Positions 60,856-64,000 of a stretch of DNA of 64,000 nt are shown here, one piece after another. Source of the DNA: Roseovarius sp. M141 (GTDB taxonomy: Bacteria > Pseudomonadota > Alphaproteobacteria > Rhodobacterales > Rhodobacteraceae). Under the pieces are notes generated by a model, which searched no databases, was not told the DNA's origin, and saw only the letters and a program-made list of their open reading frames with translations. Within the stretch, counting starts at the first letter, position 1. Every line of letters starts with the position of its first letter. Both the position numbers and the translations under genes were made by a program. The stretch covers positions 3,100,001 to 3,164,000 of the forward strand of contig NZ_VCNH01000008.1 in NCBI RefSeq assembly GCF_024355225.1, read 5' to 3'.

Positions 60856-61806
60856 TCAGTCGACGCTTTTACCATCCCGGCTAAGATTGTCGGCTACAAA
60901 GGCGCCCCGCTGGCCCATAGGTTTGGCGGGGCCGCGGGTTGTGTCCTTGCGCTGTTGCAGTTCTAATTCAGCGTTCAGCGCGGCGCCCAGCAAACAGACG
61001 AACGCACTGAGATAGAGCCACAAAAGCAGCACGATGACCGCACCCAGCGATCCGTAGATCTTGTTGTAATTGCCAAAATTCTGAAGGTAGACGCTGAACG
61101 CCCATGTCGCCAACGCCCACAGGATAGTGGCCGCAATGGCACCCGGTGTGATCCATCCGGCGCGCGCAACCCCGCGACGGTTGGGCGCATATCGGTACAG
61201 CAGCCCCAGCGCCAGCATCACTGTCCCGACTGCCACTGTCCAGCGCAGCGTTTCCGCCACGAGCGACGCCATGAAACCCAGCGGCAGAAAGCTGAGCACG
61301 ATGGGCGCCACGACCAGCGCGGCAAAACAGGCCAGCGCAAGACAGATCATGCCGCCGGTCAGGCCGAACGCCACCAGAATATGCCGCACACCACCCCGAT
61401 TCCGCTCGCCGTAAACCGCATTCAGGCCCACGATCAGCGCACCGATACCTGCCCGCGCGGACCACAGCGCCAAGACGACGGACAGCAGGCCCGCCCATCC
61501 CAGCGTCGTGGCATCTGCCGCAACCAGTTCGGCCACCCGCGCGGTCAGCAAATTGGCCACCTCGTCAGGCAGGAGGGTCGTGAATTCAGACACCTGCCCG
61601 GCGACAAGACCCGGATCGGCGACGAACCCCCAGAGCGCGATCAGCGCGGCAATGGCCGGAAACGTGGCGAGGATGCCGAAAAACCCGATGCCCGACGCGA
61701 TCAAATTCAGATTCTTTTCACCGATCAACACCCAGACGCCTTTGAGCGCGGGCCAAATCCCGACGGGGACGCGCGCGCGCCCATACCCCCGCGAGGCATG
61801 CGCCAT
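60856..61806 (-). CDS. YihY/BrkB family membrane protein
   Basis: A 316-residue inner-membrane protein with six predicted helices; GIGFFGILATFPAIAALIALWGF and the C-terminal YGSLGAVIVLLLWLYLSAFVCLLGAALNAELE are the family marks. Formerly called ribonuclease BN, its role is unknown. It starts at TGATG after a 33-codon gene. Convergent with the yqjD operon. Confidence 0.92.
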   Translation of the reverse strand: MAHASRGYGRARVPVGIWPALKGVWVLIGEKNLNLIASGIGFFGILATFPAIAALIALWGFVADPGLVAGQVSEFTTLLPDEVANLLTARVAELVAADATTLGWAGLLSVVLALWSARAGIGALIVGLNAVYGERNRGGVRHILVAFGLTGGMICLALACFAALVVAPIVLSFLPLGFMASLVAETLRWTVAVGTVMLALGLLYRYAPNRRGVARAGWITPGAIAATILWALATWAFSVYLQNFGNYNKIYGSLGAVIVLLLWLYLSAFVCLLGAALNAELELQQRKDTTRGPAKPMGQRGAFVADNLSRDGKSVD

Positions 61807-61907
61807 CAGGCGCGCCCCCGGTCCACATGTCGGCCGACGTTCGAAATAATCGCCCAGACGTCGTAAATCAGCGCTATCAGGCCGCCCTTATTGGAAATAT
61901 CGATCAT
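61806..61907 (-). CDS. 33-residue microprotein coupled to the YihY gene
   Basis: ATG 61907 has AAAGGA about seven bases upstream, and the stop overlaps the next ATG in TGATG, so it is translationally coupled. The product MIDISNKGGLIALIYDVWAI... resembles the first part of short PLDc_N-type membrane proteins but lacks their second helix. It may be a leader peptide or a remnant. Confidence 0.5.
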   Translation of the reverse strand: MIDISNKGGLIALIYDVWAIISNVGRHVDRGRA

Positions 61908-62128
61908 ATCTCAATCCTTTTACTATCGGCCCGAAACAGGGCACACTTGACGCGATCCGGCGGCTCACCAGCCCTGAACGCGGAGCTTTGGCATACCGGA
62001 TGCCACGTGTTTGCCCGAAGGTATAAAAACACCTCAACCGTGCTTCCGCGTGGGGCCAGATGGTAGCCCGCCGGGCAGGCGCGTCCAGTCGGGGTGATCG
62101 GCGATCCCTTTTCAACCCGGATCATCAT
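61904..62128 (-). CDS. Possible small protein upstream of the 33-codon gene
   Basis: A 74-codon frame starting at ATG 62128 or 62125, whose stop overlaps the next start (ATGA). The product has three cysteines (GRACPAGYHL, HPVCQS, VKCALF) and no signal peptide. No ribosome-binding site is evident. It is the only candidate in an otherwise empty 314-base gap (61908-62221), and could be chance. Confidence 0.25.
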   Translation of the reverse strand: MMIRVEKGSPITPTGRACPAGYHLAPRGSTVEVFLYLRANTWHPVCQSSAFRAGEPPDRVKCALFRADSKRIEI

Positions 62129-62221
62129 AGGGACACCGATGAAACCGCCGGAAAAATCAGTTGGACGGGTGCAGCCCGGCGACTGGTCCAGACTGCCGGA
62201 CGCGCCGGCCCCATCCAGAGA

Positions 62222-62758
62222 CTACCATGGTTTTTTGTCCGACGGGTGCGCACCGGGACCGCCAGGGCGGAACCAGATGATGACGCCGCCTGCTATCCCG
62301 AAATCGCCATCCGACTCATTCAGGATCATTTGGCGCGCAAGTATGACCTTCAATTCGCGTGCCTCATCGCCTTTCTGCCATGCGCGGTCCGTCGTGATGC
62401 AATTGGCCCCGAGTCCGGCATAGGATGTGGCCGGGTCGACCTGCTGTAGAAAGCCAAGGCCCTGGGCAACCGCCTCGCCGCCCAAGGTAACGCCGCCGCT
62501 ATCTATGACCTTGCGACCAGCATTGCGGGTTAGGACTGATTGGTTGATGCTTTCGGCCCAGACGCCGCAAATACCGGTGCGCCCGCCGATATTGCGCGCG
62601 TCCACCGCAACGGTGATACCGCCGGGCGACGTAAATGTTCCGCCCCCCAGCGCCGGATTCGGACCCAGCGTCGCGCGACCGGCAGGAACGTTGGGCGAAC
62701 AGGCGGCCAGCCCGGTCAGGCCAAGCGCCGCGACGATCGTGAAAAAGGGGGCTTTCAT
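62222..62758 (-). CDS. Predicted lipoprotein of unknown function
   Basis: A 178-residue protein with a lipoprotein signal: LTGLAAC, lipidation at C20. The mature part is Gly-rich, with a SPGGITVAVDARNIGGRTGICGVWAE segment and two later cysteines. I do not recognise it. The start is ATG 62758; the open frame extends 42 codons further. It lies 68 bases after the sulfotransferase gene on the same strand. Confidence 0.8.
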   Translation of the reverse strand: MKAPFFTIVAALGLTGLAACSPNVPAGRATLGPNPALGGGTFTSPGGITVAVDARNIGGRTGICGVWAESINQSVLTRNAGRKVIDSGGVTLGGEAVAQGLGFLQQVDPATSYAGLGANCITTDRAWQKGDEARELKVILARQMILNESDGDFGIAGGVIIWFRPGGPGAHPSDKKPW

Positions 62759-62825
62759 CGGTATCACCTCGCGTTGTGTGGGCTTTAATATAGATGCGCG
62801 GCGGCGCAGTGCCAATGCGCCTGCG

Positions 62826-63695
62826 TCAGGCGCCTGCGGCAAACGCCTCGGTTTGGCGCAGCATTTCGGGATAATACTTCTCAAGCGTCGGCAGGAATGC
62901 GGCCCGCAGGCGACCCACCTGCGCGGGGGTCAGATCGTCCTTCCAGACGCCCGCCTGCCCCTTGGCAAAAAAACTGGCCATGCCCTCGGGCCGTTCGGTA
63001 AAGCCCAGTTCGCGCTCCTGCTTTTGCATGTTCGCAAAAGCGGTCGCCTTGACCGCGCGGGCCAGCTTGGCGGCGTCCACCTTCTGGCCCAGAAATACCT
63101 CAAGCAGGCCGCGTATTTCGCGCGCAGGCTTGGTCAGCAGATCCTCATAGCGGATCACCCGCCGTTTCAGGCCCGGCGCATTGGTCCAGGACCAGATGTG
63201 ATCGTCCCAGCGGCCCAGCACATCGAAAATCCCGGTTGGCGTGCCCATGACCGTGTCAGGGTTCAACATCCTGTCGATGGCCGTATCGATATCCGTCGAC
63301 TGATGTCGGGCAAAGCTGGGCGCCAGATCGAACGGATTGCGGATCAGGTAGATAGCGCCCGACGTCACCTCGGGCGGGATCACGTCCTGCCCATCGATGC
63401 GGATCGTCTGACAATGTGTCTTGACGAAATGGTGGTTCGGGCGTGACTGCGCGATCAGGCGCAGCGCGGGGGTGCGCACGCGCATCCAATCGGTCATATC
63501 CGCACCCCTGTAAGGCGCGCCATTTGCCGCATCGTAGAAATCCTGCCGCACATCGGCGGTGGTGAAGTTACGCAGGTTGTTGATGTCAGGCGCCTGCCCC
63601 GGTGGCATGAAGTAATGCGCCAAAAGGCTGCGTATCCATGTATTGCCGGATTTGGGATAGGAGGCGATCCAGATGATCCGCTTGAGATTGCTCAT
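62826..63695 (-). CDS. Sulfotransferase
   Basis: A 289-residue protein of the sulfotransferase domain family, using PAPS. The 5'-phosphosulfate loop SYPKSGNTWIRSLL (residues 12-25) and the 3'-phosphate-binding stretch (VSGAIYLIRNPFDLAPSFARH) are visible, as is a KxxxFKxG-like C-terminal loop (FFAKGQAGVWKDDLT). Substrate unknown; polysaccharide is plausible. It starts one base after the preceding sulfotransferase stop. Confidence 0.9.
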   Translation of the reverse strand: MSNLKRIIWIASYPKSGNTWIRSLLAHYFMPPGQAPDINNLRNFTTADVRQDFYDAANGAPYRGADMTDWMRVRTPALRLIAQSRPNHHFVKTHCQTIRIDGQDVIPPEVTSGAIYLIRNPFDLAPSFARHQSTDIDTAIDRMLNPDTVMGTPTGIFDVLGRWDDHIWSWTNAPGLKRRVIRYEDLLTKPAREIRGLLEVFLGQKVDAAKLARAVKATAFANMQKQERELGFTERPEGMASFFAKGQAGVWKDDLTPAQVGRLRAAFLPTLEKYYPEMLRQTEAFAAGA

Positions 63696-63696
63696 G

Positions 63697-64000
63697 TCAC
63701 AAGTATCCGAAGCGCTTCATCGTGTCGTGATGTTCTGTCCGCAGCTTCGCCACCAGATCATCGCTCAGTTCGTCCTTCCATCCGCCGGCTTTGCCGGAGG
63801 TGAAAAACGTCTTGTTCTTGCCGGGGTTCTCGGCAAAACCGGCCTTGGCCTCCTGCCCCTTGGCCTCGTCAAAGCTGGAAAAGCGGATCGCGCGCTGTAG
63901 CCGCTCGGGGTCCAGCGGCACGCCAAGATGCTGCACCAGCGCGCCGAACGCCCGTTCGGGTTTGTTCAGCATATCCTCGTAGCGCAGCACGAGGCTGGGA
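63697..64000 (-). CDS. Second sulfotransferase, C-terminal part (cut by window edge)
   Basis: The frame runs off the right edge, so the N terminus is missing. The visible 100 residues match the C-terminal half of the neighbour: VLRYEDMLNKPERAF with the YEDLL-type motif, FSSFDEAKGQEAKAGF and FFTSGKAGGWKDEL. The two genes form a tandem pair. Confidence 0.85.
   Translation of the reverse strand, partial: PSLVLRYEDMLNKPERAFGALVQHLGVPLDPERLQRAIRFSSFDEAKGQEAKAGFAENPGKNKTFFTSGKAGGWKDELSDDLVAKLRTEHHDTMKRFGYL

Overview
The window is chromosomal DNA of a GC-rich alphaproteobacterium, most likely a marine Rhodobacterales (Roseobacter group). Three things point there: the alphaproteobacterial general stress response locus (phyR, nepR, ecfG, HisKA_2-type kinase), the sequence type of the ribosomal proteins and RpoA, and the mix of peptide-type and ribose-type ABC transporters with sulfotransferases. 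The assignment is an inference from protein style; no rRNA gene is present.

Layout. 1-5.3 kb: pabC-like and pabB (p-aminobenzoate/folate) divergent from carB. 5.6-6.0 kb: two tandem 39-codon genes for related one-helix membrane microproteins, ended by a strong terminator. 6.1-13.6 kb: a peptide-type ABC transporter operon on the minus strand with two tandem binding proteins, two permeases and a fused double ATPase. 14-16.7 kb: rarA and a DegP/DegQ-type protease. 16.8-40.5 kb: the str-S10-spc-alpha ribosomal supercluster on the minus strand, from rpsL to rplQ and including fusA, tuf, secY, adk and rpoA.

The canonical ribosomal order is kept, but it is broken at three places. A 1.9-kb islet with a nuclease-fold-like gene and an IS5-family element lies between rplW and rplB. 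A 2OG-Fe(II) oxygenase-like gene and an MscS channel lie on the other strand between rplP and rpmC. A solitary ectoine-synthase gene and a Cys/His-rich secreted peptide lie between rpmD and rplO. Terminators and sigma70-like promoters (TTGNNN-17-TATACG) at or next to some of these breaks suggest that the cluster is transcribed as several units.

40.7-43.7 kb: a VOC protein, two tandem putative rhamnosyltransferases and an EamA exporter. 43.7-52.8 kb: a LysR regulator divergent from an operon encoding a LamB/YcsF (PxpA) protein, a biotin carrier, a biotin carboxylase, PxpB/KipI-like and PxpC/KipA-like subunits, then a TorT-like binding protein with a ribose-type ATPase and permease. Together these have every domain of a split urea-carboxylase-like enzyme plus the 5-oxoprolinase A subunit and a dedicated importer; the substrate is unknown. 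This is the most interesting system in the window.

52.9-56 kb: dps, a ZIP metal transporter, and hemN behind an FNR-like box. 56-61.9 kb: the general stress response locus with GGAAC-N16/17-CGTT-type EcfG promoters before nepR, phyR and two neighbouring small membrane-protein genes, followed by a holin-like protein and a YihY/BrkB protein. 62.2-64 kb: a lipoprotein and two sulfotransferases, the second cut by the window edge. No tRNA, rRNA or CRISPR array was seen.
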